Part shown: positions 42,445-50,786 of the stretch, one piece after another
Layout: each line of letters opens with the position of its first letter
Position numbering within the stretch: position 1 is the stretch's first letter
From: Bacillota bacterium
Lineage (GTDB): Bacteria; Bacillota; Clostridia; Oscillospirales; Acutalibacteraceae
Length of the DNA stretch: 64,000 bases
NCBI GenBank assembly: GCA_023390175.1
Contig: JAEWDK010000024.1
Coordinates: 124,001-188,000, forward strand
Direction of reading: 5' to 3'
Notes under the pieces: model-generated
What the model was told of the DNA's origin: nothing
What the model saw: only the letters and a program-made list of their open reading frames with translations
Databases searched by the model: none
Position numbers and translations under genes: made by a program

Positions 42445-43722
42445 ATGATTAAAGCCATTGTTGGTGCAAACTGGGGCGATGAGGGCAAGGGAAAAATCAC
42501 AGATGTGGAAGCAGCCCGGTCCGACATTGTAATTCGTTTTCAGGGCGGCAGTAATGCCGGGCACACCATCATTAATAATTACGGAAAGTTTGCGCTGCAT
42601 CAATTGCCTTCGGGTGTCTTTTACAGCCATATTACAAATATTATCGGTAATGGGGTAGCGCTCAGCGTGGAAAACTTCATTAAGGAGTTAAAATCACTGG
42701 AGGAACGCGGTGTTCCAAAACCGAATATTATTATTTCGGATCGTGCACAGCTGGTTATGCCGTATCATATTCAGCTCGACACCTTTGAAGAAGCACGTCT
42801 TTCCTCCCGTTCTTTCGGTTCAACAAAATCGGGCATTGCTCCGTTTTATTCCGATAAGTTTGCGAAAATTGGCTTTCAGATCAGCGAGCTTTACGATGAC
42901 GAAGCAAACCTGAAGGAAAAAATCGAACACGTAATTACTCTAAAAAATGTGTTATATGAAAACCTGTATCACCAGGCGCCTCTTACGGTCGATGAGATTT
43001 ATCAAAAACTCATGGAATATAAAAAACTGCTGGAACCCTATGTGGCGGACACGTTTTCGTTCCTGCATCAGGCTGTAAAGGATGGTAAAAACATTCTTTT
43101 GGAAGGTCAGCTTGGGGCACTGAAGGATCCCGATTTCGGTATTTATCCCATGGTTACTTCATCTTCTACTTTGGCAGGGTACGGTGCAATCGGCGCAGGA
43201 CTTCCGCCTTACGAAATCAAGGAGATCATCACAGTAGTCAAGGCATACTCCAGCGCTGTCGGCGCTGGTGAGTTCGTAAGCGAAATTTTTGGCGCAGAAG
43301 CGGATGAACTTCGCCGCAGAGGCGGCGACGGCGGGGAATTCGGTGCAACAACCGGCCGCCCGAGAAGAATGGGGTGGCTTGATCTTGTCGCTTCCCGTTA
43401 CGGCTGCCAGGTACAGGGCGCAACCTCCGTCGCGCTGACCGTGCTAGATGTGCTGGCTTATTTAGATGAAATTCCTGTTTGTGTTGCCTATGAATTGGAC
43501 GGGAAAAGGATTGATTCGTTCCCGCCGACTGTTCAGCTAAAGCGCTGCAAGCCAATTCTTGAAACCCTGCCGGGCTGGAAGTGCGATATCCGGGGAATTA
43601 AGAAATATGAGGATTTACCGGAAAATACGCGCAACTATATTGAGTTTGCAGAAAAAGCGATTGGCGTACCGATTCATATGGTTTCAAACGGCCCGTCGCG
43701 CGATGATATTATCTATAGATAA
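42445..43722 (+). CDS. purA: Adenylosuccinate synthetase
   Basis: A 425-residue enzyme joining IMP and aspartate with GTP, the committed step to AMP. It has GANWGDEGKGKITD (P-loop-like), FQGGSNAGHTI, the IMP region SSRSFGSTKSGIAPF and the C-terminal TGRPRRMGWLDLVA. I chose the ATG at 42445 (MIKAIVGANWGDEGKG); upstream in-frame starts from 42418 are not supported. GGCGGAGTGA lies about 10 nt before the ATG. Its own promoter and a downstream terminator make it a separate unit. Confidence 0.95.
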   Translation: MIKAIVGANWGDEGKGKITDVEAARSDIVIRFQGGSNAGHTIINNYGKFALHQLPSGVFYSHITNIIGNGVALSVENFIKELKSLEERGVPKPNIIISDRAQLVMPYHIQLDTFEEARLSSRSFGSTKSGIAPFYSDKFAKIGFQISELYDDEANLKEKIEHVITLKNVLYENLYHQAPLTVDEIYQKLMEYKKLLEPYVADTFSFLHQAVKDGKNILLEGQLGALKDPDFGIYPMVTSSSTLAGYGAIGAGLPPYEIKEIITVVKAYSSAVGAGEFVSEIFGAEADELRRRGGDGGEFGATTGRPRRMGWLDLVASRYGCQVQGATSVALTVLDVLAYLDEIPVCVAYELDGKRIDSFPPTVQLKRCKPILETLPGWKCDIRGIKKYEDLPENTRNYIEFAEKAIGVPIHMVSNGPSRDDIIYR

Positions 43723-43733
43723 TCTTTAAAAGA

Positions 43734-43778
43734 AAGCGTCAACATTCCCGGTGGCTGTGTTGGCGCTTGTTATTATTT
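43734..43778 (+). terminator. Terminator of purA
   Basis: An 11-bp stem, AAGCGTCAACA / TGTTGGCGCTT (one G-T), with a 13-nt loop and a TTGTTATTATTTTA tail. Confidence 0.85.
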
Positions 43779-43806
43779 TAAACACCGCCGGAGAAGGTGC
43801 ATGATT

Positions 43807-45633
43807 ATGTGTGGAATAGTTGGTTACATTGGTGACGATCAAGCTGCCCCGATTCTGCTGAATGGTCTGGAGAAACTGGAGTACCGCGGGTATGATTCTG
43901 CCGGCGTCGCCGTTTACGACGGCACCTCGCTGCAGGTTGTAAAGGCAAAGGGAAGATTAAAAATTTTAAGCGATATGATAGACGGTGGGAAAGACGTTCC
44001 CGGAACCGTTGGCATCGGTCACACAAGATGGGCAACCCATGGCCGGCCTTCGGATATCAATTCCCATCCCCAGGTGAGCGACTCCGGTAAATTTGCAGTT
44101 GTTCACAACGGTATTATTGAAAATTATCTTGCGCTAAAAGAGCTTCTGATTAAAAAAGGAAAATGCTTTGTATCTGAAACGGATACCGAAGTAATTGCAC
44201 AACTTTTGGAATACTACTATAAAGGCGATATTTTGGATGCTGTCATTAAGGTTATCAGTAAAGTCGAGGGTTCCTATGCGCTTGGAATTATCTGCGAGGA
44301 TGCTCCGGATCAGCTGATTGCTGTGCGCAAGGACAGCCCGCTGATTATTGGCCTGGGCAAAGACGAAAACTTTATCGCTTCTGATATTCCTGCAATTTTA
44401 AGTAGAACCAGGGACATTTACCGTTTGAATGACAATGAAATTACAGTTTTGAAACGTGACGGCGTTACCGTTTTCAATTCGGATAAGGAAATTGTGCCCA
44501 AAGAACCCATCCATATAGATTGGGACATATCCGCAGCAGAAAAAGGCGGATACGAACATTTTATGGCAAAGGAAATCATGGAGCAGCCGAAAGCTGTAAG
44601 GGATACGATATCCCCCAGAATTAAAAACGGCAAAATTGTTTTGGACAATATTACTTTGACAAGCGAACAGATCAAAAACTTTTCCAAGATTTTTATTATA
44701 GCTTGCGGTTCAGCCTACCATGTGGGTGTGGTCGCAAAATATGTTCTTGAAAAGTTTGCACGGATTCCGGTTGAAGTCGATGTTGCCTCCGAATTCCGGT
44801 ACCGTGAACCGATTATCAATGATAAGGTTTTGGTTCTGGTAATCAGTCAGTCCGGCGAAACGGCAGACACGCTTGCCGCCCTGCGCGAGGCAAAACGCCT
44901 TGGCGCGAGGACTCTTTCCATTGTCAACGTGGTGGGCAGTTCCATAGCCAACGACTCCGACGATGTGATTTACACCTGGGCGGGCCCGGAAATTGCCGTT
45001 GCCACAACGAAGGCCTACAGCACACAGCTGGCTGTTGTTTACCTACTCGCAATCTATTTTGCTGATAAGCTGGGAGTTCTTTCAGAAGAAGACTATGCGT
45101 TTTATGTTTCCGAATTGCAAAGCCTTCCGGAAAAGATAACGGAAATCTTGAGCAGCAAAGAAAATATTCAGTATCTCGCTTCCAAGTTCTTTAATGCAAA
45201 AGATATTTTCTTCATCGGAAGAAATCTTGATTATGCTATGTCGTTGGAAGGCTCGCTTAAGCTGAAAGAAATTTCATATATTCATTCGGAGGCGTATGCA
45301 GCCGGCGAATTAAAGCATGGTACCATTTCCCTGATTGAAGAAGGTACATTGGTCGTTGCTCTTGCCACACAACAGGTGCTTTTTGATAAAATGATGAGCA
45401 ATGTCAAGGAAGTAAAGGCTCGTGGTGCAGTTGTTCTCGGTTTAACAACGGAGAATAATACTAATATTGAACAGGAAGCCGACCATGCCCTTTATATTCC
45501 TCAAATCTGCGATATTATGCTTCCGTCTTTGGCTGTGGTTCCGTTGCAGCTGTTTTCCTATTATGTAGCGTCCATGAAGGGCTGCGACATTGATAAGCCG
45601 CGCAACCTTGCGAAATCTGTAACAGTGGAATAA
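43807..45633 (+). CDS. glmS: Glutamine-fructose-6-phosphate aminotransferase
   Basis: 608 residues. It makes glucosamine-6-phosphate for the cell wall. The N-terminal glutaminase (1-235; CGIVGYIGDDQAAP) needs Cys as residue 2, which fixes the start at the ATG of 43807, not the ATG at 43801; GGAGAAGGTG is about 6 nt upstream. Two SIS domains (about 285-425 and 455-595) include ACGSAYHVG and ISQSGETADTLAALR and end with DKPRNLAKSVTVE. The 84-bp gap upstream is too short for a glmS ribozyme, so control differs from Bacillus. Confidence 0.97.
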   Translation: MCGIVGYIGDDQAAPILLNGLEKLEYRGYDSAGVAVYDGTSLQVVKAKGRLKILSDMIDGGKDVPGTVGIGHTRWATHGRPSDINSHPQVSDSGKFAVVHNGIIENYLALKELLIKKGKCFVSETDTEVIAQLLEYYYKGDILDAVIKVISKVEGSYALGIICEDAPDQLIAVRKDSPLIIGLGKDENFIASDIPAILSRTRDIYRLNDNEITVLKRDGVTVFNSDKEIVPKEPIHIDWDISAAEKGGYEHFMAKEIMEQPKAVRDTISPRIKNGKIVLDNITLTSEQIKNFSKIFIIACGSAYHVGVVAKYVLEKFARIPVEVDVASEFRYREPIINDKVLVLVISQSGETADTLAALREAKRLGARTLSIVNVVGSSIANDSDDVIYTWAGPEIAVATTKAYSTQLAVVYLLAIYFADKLGVLSEEDYAFYVSELQSLPEKITEILSSKENIQYLASKFFNAKDIFFIGRNLDYAMSLEGSLKLKEISYIHSEAYAAGELKHGTISLIEEGTLVVALATQQVLFDKMMSNVKEVKARGAVVLGLTTENNTNIEQEADHALYIPQICDIMLPSLAVVPLQLFSYYVASMKGCDIDKPRNLAKSVTVE

Positions 45634-45693
45634 AAATGTTGTTTTAATGACCGCGCTGATAAGCGGAAAAGAAAAGAATGGTGTGATTTACAA

Positions 45694-47232
45694 ATGATTC
45701 ATAACGAAGCAGTACTCATATTGGATTTTGGCGGGCAATACAGCCAGCTGATTGCACGCCGGGTACGTGATTTAAATGTGTATTGCGAAATAAAGTCTTA
45801 TAAAACCACTGCCGAACAAATCAGCGCAGCAGGATATAAAGGGATTATATTTTCTGGCGGACCGGATACCGTTTATGACGAGAATGCGCCTAAATGCGAC
45901 CCTAAGATCTTTGAATTGGGAATCCCTGTTTTGGGTATTTGTTATGGCGCGCAGCTGATGGCCTATGAACTGGGAGGCACGGTTGAGCCCAGCAAAGTGC
46001 GTGAGTACGGTAAAACTATGGTCGATTTCAAATCCGGTTCCGCACTGTTTCGCGGGCTGGAAAAGCAATCGGTGTGCTGGATGAGCCATACGATTTATAT
46101 TGCAAAGGTTCCTGCGGATTTCTGCGTTACGGCAACCAGCGGAACATGCCCGACGGCCGCCATGGAAAACGAAGAAAAGCGTCTTTATGCACTTCAGTTT
46201 CACCCCGAGGTTGAGCATACGGCTTACGGCAATGAAATGCTGAAAAACTTTTTGTATGATGTATGCGGCTGCAGCGGCGACTGGATTATGTCATCCTTTG
46301 CCGTCACTACGATTGAGCAGATCAAAAAAACGGTAGGGGATAAGAAAGTGCTTTGTGCGCTTTCCGGCGGAGTGGACTCCTCTGTCGCGGCTCTGCTGGT
46401 TCATAAGGCGATCGGGAAAAACCTTACCTGCATCTTTGTCGATCACGGTATGCTCCGCAAAAACGAAGGTGACGATGTGGAGCGTGTGTTCCGCAAGCAG
46501 TTTGACATGAATCTGATCCGTGTGAATGCACAGGAGCGCTTCATGTCCAAACTTGCCGGTGTGGCGGAACCGGAGCATAAGCGTAAAATTATCGGGGAAG
46601 AATTTATCCGCGTTTTTGAAGAAGAAGCCAAGAAAATCGGCCACGTTGATTATTTGTGCCAAGGTACGATTTACCCGGATGTTGTGGAAAGCGGCGTGGG
46701 TGACGCGGCCGTCATTAAAAGCCATCACAATGTCGGAGGGCTTCCGGAAGATGTTGGATTCACAGGTATTATTGAGCCGCTGCGCAATTTGTTTAAGGAT
46801 GAAGTGCGCAGGGTTGGACTTGAGCTCGGCATACCTGGGCCGCTGGTTTGGCGCCAGCCATTCCCCGGTCCGGGGCTCGCGATCCGCATCATGGGGGAAA
46901 TCACCTCCGAAAGGTTAGAAATATTAAAGGATGCCGATGCGATTTTTCGTGAGGAAATTGCAGAAGCTGGACTGGATAAAAAAATCAACCAGTATTTTGC
47001 GGTTTTGACCGGGATTAAGAGCGTTGGAGTAATGGGTGACGGCAGAACCTACGACAATACCATTGCGCTTCGCGGCGTTACCACATCTGATTTTATGACA
47101 GCAGATTGGGCACGAATTCCATATGATCTGCTGGCTAAAATATCGAGCCGCATCATCAATGAAGTGAAGTCTGTAAACCGGGTGGTCTATGACATCACAA
47201 GCAAGCCACCGGCTACCATTGAGTGGGAATAA
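45694..47232 (+). CDS. guaA: GMP synthase (glutamine-hydrolysing)
   Basis: A 512-residue bifunctional enzyme converting XMP to GMP. The N-terminal class I amidotransferase (about 7-190) has the nucleophile in LGICYGAQLMAYE (about 85) and FHPEVEHT. The ATP pyrophosphatase domain has the PP-loop LSGGVDSSVAALL (about 222), and the C-terminal dimer domain ends ITSKPPATIEWE as in all GuaA. It follows glmS after 60 nt with a weak site (GGTGTGAT). The hairpin at 47245-47280 lies downstream. Confidence 0.97.
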   Translation: MIHNEAVLILDFGGQYSQLIARRVRDLNVYCEIKSYKTTAEQISAAGYKGIIFSGGPDTVYDENAPKCDPKIFELGIPVLGICYGAQLMAYELGGTVEPSKVREYGKTMVDFKSGSALFRGLEKQSVCWMSHTIYIAKVPADFCVTATSGTCPTAAMENEEKRLYALQFHPEVEHTAYGNEMLKNFLYDVCGCSGDWIMSSFAVTTIEQIKKTVGDKKVLCALSGGVDSSVAALLVHKAIGKNLTCIFVDHGMLRKNEGDDVERVFRKQFDMNLIRVNAQERFMSKLAGVAEPEHKRKIIGEEFIRVFEEEAKKIGHVDYLCQGTIYPDVVESGVGDAAVIKSHHNVGGLPEDVGFTGIIEPLRNLFKDEVRRVGLELGIPGPLVWRQPFPGPGLAIRIMGEITSERLEILKDADAIFREEIAEAGLDKKINQYFAVLTGIKSVGVMGDGRTYDNTIALRGVTTSDFMTADWARIPYDLLAKISSRIINEVKSVNRVVYDITSKPPATIEWE

Positions 47233-47244
47233 ATAGATCTATGC

Positions 47245-47280
47245 TCAGCCATGTAAAGAATAAATGCTTTACATGGCTGA
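47245..47280 (+). terminator. Hairpin after guaA
   Basis: A perfect 14-bp stem (TCAGCCATGTAAAG / CTTTACATGGCTGA) with an 8-nt loop. No T run follows, so it may protect or process the 3' end rather than terminate. Confidence 0.6.
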
Positions 47281-47370
47281 ATTCATATGCCTCTTGCTGT
47301 TTCAGGCGGGAATAATATGTAAAGTAAGATAACATTACACATAAGATTTCATTTTCTTGCCGATTTAGTA

Positions 47371-47399
47371 TTGACACATGCACTTCGATATGATACTAT
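47371..47399 (+). promoter_or_regulatory. tRNA-Leu promoter
   Basis: TTGACA (47371-47376), 17 bp, then TACTAT (47394-47399) with a TGA extension, ending 15 nt before the mature tRNA. Confidence 0.88.
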
Positions 47400-47414
47400 A
47401 GTCTAGTCGCAAAT

Positions 47415-47502
47415 GCGAGAGTGGCGGAATTGGCAGACGCGCTAGATTCAGGTTCTAGTGAACCTTTCGTTCATGGGGGTTCAAGTCCCCCCCCTCGCAC
47501 CA
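47415..47502 (+). tRNA. tRNA-Leu (anticodon CAG)
   Basis: An 88-nt class II tRNA with an encoded CCA end. The anticodon stem is CTAGA/TCTAG with loop TTCAGGT, giving anticodon CAG. The long variable arm is TGAAC-CTTTC-GTTCA and the T arm is GGGGG-TTCAAGT-CCCCC. The acceptor stem GCGAGAG/CCCTCGC has an A-C mismatch at pair 6-67; all other pairs are normal. It has its own strong promoter and terminator. Confidence 0.96.
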
Positions 47503-47506
47503 GACC

Positions 47507-47555
47507 AAAGGCCCCGAAACTGGCAGTGTAAACCAGTTTCGGGGCCTTTCTTATA
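47507..47555 (+). terminator. Terminator of tRNA-Leu
   Basis: A perfect 17-bp stem (AAAGGCCCCGAAACTGG and its complement) with a 9-nt loop, then TCTTATAAAT. Confidence 0.9.
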
Positions 47556-47632
47556 AATAAATTATGGTGTTTTAATTAACAGTGCATATTTAATATGCTA
47601 CATTAGCTATGTTCTAATAATGCAAAATCAGT

Positions 47633-48862
47633 TTACGCGGCAGCATTTCTTAATGCGTCTGCGACCGCCTGCATAATTCCGTTGCTGCTGAATGTGGCAC
47701 CCGAAACCGCATCCACTTCGGCCGACTGGCTGCTGATAATCTCTTGCGAAACTGTTGAATAAGCACGGTTAATAAATCGTCTGTCATCTCCGGAAGAGTC
47801 TATGCTGATTGAATTGATTTTGCCGCCCGAAACGACAACCGAGACTGTTGTGGTCGCGCCCCGGAACCCTGTGCCAGAGCCCTGATATGTTCCGTCTTTA
47901 TAGGGTTGGTTTGCAGAGTCGGAGTTTGATGAAGATGAAGATGCAGAGGGACTCGCTTGACCGACTGTGCTAATGGTGCCGGTACTGGTGTTGATTTGAG
48001 CTGCGTTTACGGTGAAATCGCCCGTGTAATAAATACCCGTCATGGCAGCCACCGTGGCAACACCTGCCATAAGTGGGCGCATATCATTTTTCGCAATTGT
48101 AAAATCAACGTTTCCGCGCGGACATGCGGTAACGCATTTCATGCAGTTGATACATTCTGCGCTGTTAACAACGTCCATTTTATAAAGAGGGATTCCCATA
48201 GCGCAGTTATTTGTGCACACTCTGCAGTTGCCGCATTGAGCGGAAGGCTTTTTTATTTTGGCAACCCTTAATTTTGAAACAAGGGTGAAAATTGCACCCA
48301 TTGGGCAAAGATAGCGGCAAAAGAACCGTTCAATGAAGGCAGATGCAGCGACAATTGCCACAAAAATCACGAATCCAACCGTAAGGTTTGTTATCACGTA
48401 GGAGAAATCCGGGGCTTTGCCAACGGTTGCAATCATTCCGAATACATCCCATGGGCTTGCTGTACTGAATGCGGTTATATTGAAGCTCCAGACAGCAACA
48501 ACCAGTATAGCAAGGATAACATATTTTAAAGCCTTCATCCATGCGTCGCTTTGCACATTAAATTTCAATTTTTTCTTGAATGCTTTTTGAGAAATTCGGT
48601 AAACAAAATCGGTGAAGGAGCCAAAGGCACACATCCATCCGCAGAAAAAGCGTCCCAATAGGATTGTAATCGGAATGATTGCAATAACTTCAATCAGCTG
48701 GGGCAAAATATCAGTAGGGATACTCTGATGGATTACAGCAAGATAAATCTGTTTGACTCCGTCCAAAACGCCAATATAGAGCGTGGGTAAAAAAATAAAA
48801 AAAACAACTTGCAGCAACATCCTCGAAAGTTGTAGAATTGAAAATTTTTTCTTCGTTTTCAT
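47633..48862 (-). CDS. NapH/NosR-like 4Fe-4S membrane protein with C-terminal FMN-binding domain
   Basis: 409 residues. Four N-terminal membrane segments (about 17-35, 55-75, 110-130, 155-178) carry the NapH/NosR-type motifs FCGWMCAFGSF and FCRYLCPMGAIF. Two ferredoxin-like 4Fe-4S motifs follow (CGNCRVCTNNC and CINCMKCVTACP, about 212-250). Then come a fifth membrane segment (about 268-290), a Ser-rich linker and an FMN_bind domain (about 325-405). The flavin attachment motif SGATFSS is near 385. It probably carries electrons across the membrane. It lies 3 nt downstream of apbE, which would attach the FMN. Confidence 0.9.
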   Translation of the reverse strand: MKTKKKFSILQLSRMLLQVVFFIFLPTLYIGVLDGVKQIYLAVIHQSIPTDILPQLIEVIAIIPITILLGRFFCGWMCAFGSFTDFVYRISQKAFKKKLKFNVQSDAWMKALKYVILAILVVAVWSFNITAFSTASPWDVFGMIATVGKAPDFSYVITNLTVGFVIFVAIVAASAFIERFFCRYLCPMGAIFTLVSKLRVAKIKKPSAQCGNCRVCTNNCAMGIPLYKMDVVNSAECINCMKCVTACPRGNVDFTIAKNDMRPLMAGVATVAAMTGIYYTGDFTVNAAQINTSTGTISTVGQASPSASSSSSNSDSANQPYKDGTYQGSGTGFRGATTTVSVVVSGGKINSISIDSSGDDRRFINRAYSTVSQEIISSQSAEVDAVSGATFSSNGIMQAVADALRNAAA

Positions 48863-48865
48863 TTG

Positions 48866-49840
48866 TTAAAACCTCTCCTGTTCGTTATGATACAAATTTT
48901 TAAAATGGGGGAGCAGCCCTCGGGTAGCTGTAACCGTTAAGTCGTCAGCAACAAAAATAGCTTCTGCTTTAACCTTGCTCAAAAGCGGAAAACCCATTTC
49001 GGGGCCAAGTATGAAAAGTGCTGTGGTAAGCGCGTCTGCGTCCGCGGAACATTCGCAAACAGCTGTTACGCTGAGCAAAGAGCTTTGTGCGGGCTTTCCC
49101 GTACGGGAGTCCAAAATATGATGGTAGCGAATGCCGTTTTTCATAAAAAAGCGTTCATTGCTGCCGGATGTAACAACGGTTTTGTCTGCTGCGGATAAAA
49201 TTCCAAGATACTGGCCTGTGGGCGCAAGCGGATTTTGAATTCCAATCTGCCAAGGCTGCCCGTCAGGGCGTTTTCCAATCGCAATAACGTTTCCGCCAAG
49301 GTTAACTAAAGCGCTTTGTATTCTGTTTTCAGTCAAAATCCGCCGGATTTCATCTGCGGCAAACCCTTTTGCAATTCCGCCCAAGTCCAAAGCCTGGCCC
49401 GGCCTTTTCAAAAATCCGCTCAATGATTTATTATTCAGCCGGATATCGTGATAATCGACCAGGTTAACAGCCTCCTGTATTTCAGAATCAGAAGGAATAT
49501 AGCTTCCTTTTTTATTGATTCCCCAAAGCTCAACCAGCGGGCGTATAGTTGGGTCAAATGCGCCGTTTGAAAGCTCAGCAAATTCAATTGCTTTACGAAT
49601 CAGATGAAAAGTATCCCGGTGTATCATCTGAGCGCCTTTTCCGGAATTTTCGCGGAGCTTTGAGATATCGCTTTTCGCTTTAAACGCAGACATCCTATTT
49701 TCAATTTCAGTGACTCTCTCAATTGCTTTTTCAACAACGTATTCTTTTGTATCATCAAATATTTTAATATAATTGATTGTTCCGAGTGCGAAAAAGGCTT
49801 TGTCAATCGGATGGTTTGTTTTTGTTCTTTTTAGCATCAT
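48866..49840 (-). CDS. apbE: FAD:protein FMN transferase ApbE
   Basis: About 324 residues. It attaches FMN through a phosphoester to Ser/Thr of target proteins. ALDLGGIAKGFAADEIRR (about 165), LVNLGGNVIAIG, and the Mg2+/FAD region HHILDSRTGKPA (about 240), with DALTTALFILG, are typical. Most ApbE proteins are exported lipoproteins, but no signal peptide or lipobox is visible here. The start is uncertain between ATGs at 49840 and 49837, both just after AAAGGTG. It is first of a two-gene - strand operon with the FMN protein. Confidence 0.92.
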   Translation of the reverse strand: MMLKRTKTNHPIDKAFFALGTINYIKIFDDTKEYVVEKAIERVTEIENRMSAFKAKSDISKLRENSGKGAQMIHRDTFHLIRKAIEFAELSNGAFDPTIRPLVELWGINKKGSYIPSDSEIQEAVNLVDYHDIRLNNKSLSGFLKRPGQALDLGGIAKGFAADEIRRILTENRIQSALVNLGGNVIAIGKRPDGQPWQIGIQNPLAPTGQYLGILSAADKTVVTSGSNERFFMKNGIRYHHILDSRTGKPAQSSLLSVTAVCECSADADALTTALFILGPEMGFPLLSKVKAEAIFVADDLTVTATRGLLPHFKNLYHNEQERF

Positions 49841-50033
49841 AACACCTTTCACTTAGTATCTTATTATTGCGATAAAATAAGAATAGCATGTTAAGGTGAA
49901 AACTCAGTGAAAAAAAGAAAAAGAAATTATGTATCTATGATTAATATCCGATGAACAAAATAGAAGTCACTTTGTGTTTTTTAACGCGTTGAACTTGAGC
50001 AGAATGAGGTTTTTAGTATTCGAAATTAGTAAT

Positions 50034-50073
50034 TAAAAAAACAGCAGCCCTATATTAACCGGGGCTGCTGTTT
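50034..50073 (-). terminator. Terminator of the CBS-domain gene
   Basis: A perfect 12-bp stem (AAACAGCAGCCC / GGGCTGCTGTTT), followed on the - strand by a run of seven T. Confidence 0.92.
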
Positions 50074-50090
50074 CGTACGGATGCGTATTC

Positions 50091-50519
50091 TTACATGTGG
50101 CTGCTATTTGACTGTGAAATGTTATTAAGAGCTTTCTCTGCATTATCCTGAAGGTTCGGTTCAACCGAAATGTCGCCCAAAGCAACAATTCCTACCAAAT
50201 TATTGTTATCAACAATGGGGAGCCTGCGGATTTGTTCTTTACTCATGATCTTGGCAGCTTCATGAATGTCCATTTCAGGGGTTCCGATAATCGGATTGGA
50301 ACTCATGATATCACTGACCTTCTGCTGCTTTGTATTCTTGCCTTGTGCTGTAGATCTCAATGTAATATCCCTGTCCGTTACCATACCGACAATTTTTTGC
50401 TGATTGCATACGGGAATCGAACCTACATCGTACTGCTTCATCAACTGCGCAGCTTTTTCAATAGAATCATCGGAGTTTAAACTTGCAACGTCTTTTGACA
50501 TGATATCTTTTACTTTCAA
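50091..50519 (-). CDS. Paired CBS-domain protein
   Basis: A 142-residue cytoplasmic protein made of two CBS motifs (about 1-58 and 68-125), each with the usual GxxxDRDI/ALGDIS ending. Such stand-alone pairs sense adenosine ligands (AMP, ATP, SAM); the partner is unknown. A TTG at 50519 is preferred because GAGGTG lies 6 nt upstream; a GTG at 50528 would fall inside that site. Transcribed alone, divergently from the nitroreductase. Confidence 0.87.
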   Translation of the reverse strand: MKVKDIMSKDVASLNSDDSIEKAAQLMKQYDVGSIPVCNQQKIVGMVTDRDITLRSTAQGKNTKQQKVSDIMSSNPIIGTPEMDIHEAAKIMSKEQIRRLPIVDNNNLVGIVALGDISVEPNLQDNAEKALNNISQSNSSHM

Positions 50520-50691
50520 AATACTCACCTCGATTATAGATTGCCCATTTACAGCGATCTTTATTTAGATTAAAATTTGGAATATCCATAGTTAAATGAA
50601 GCATATGATGTTTTTTGAACTTTGCATAAAAAATCGGTATAGCGGAAATAGTGATACGGTTATACAGAATAGCGGTTCGTGCCACTGCCAT

Positions 50692-50721
50692 TTAAGCAGA
50701 AGCGCAGAGCGCTTGGCTTAA
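50692..50721. other. Interrupted palindrome in the CBS/nitroreductase divergent region
   Basis: TTAAGC-AG-AAGCGC-AGA-GCGCTT-G-GCTTAA forms a near-perfect 12-bp stem. It lies 13 bp upstream of the nitroreductase -35 and lacks a T run, so an operator is more likely than a terminator. Confidence 0.5.
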
Positions 50722-50733
50722 CAGGGTGAGTTG

Positions 50734-50762
50734 TTGACTTTTTGCATTATGGAGTGTATTCT
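50734..50762 (+). promoter_or_regulatory. Nitroreductase promoter
   Basis: TTGACT (50734-50739), 17 bp, then TATTCT (50757-50762), giving a leader of about 18 nt. Confidence 0.65.
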
Positions 50763-50786
50763 TGAAGCGAAAGGGTGAGCAGGAAT

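Larger units (their letters stand above)
47233..47632. other. Region between guaA and the FMN protein gene, holding tRNA-Leu
   Basis: It holds the guaA 3' hairpin, a strong tRNA promoter, tRNA-Leu and its terminator. The rest (47281-47370 and 47556-47632) is AT-rich, with nothing recognised. Confidence 0.8.

Noticed and set aside
43723..43806. glmS ribozyme
   Set aside because: The gap is too short and contains a plain terminator and ribosome-binding site.
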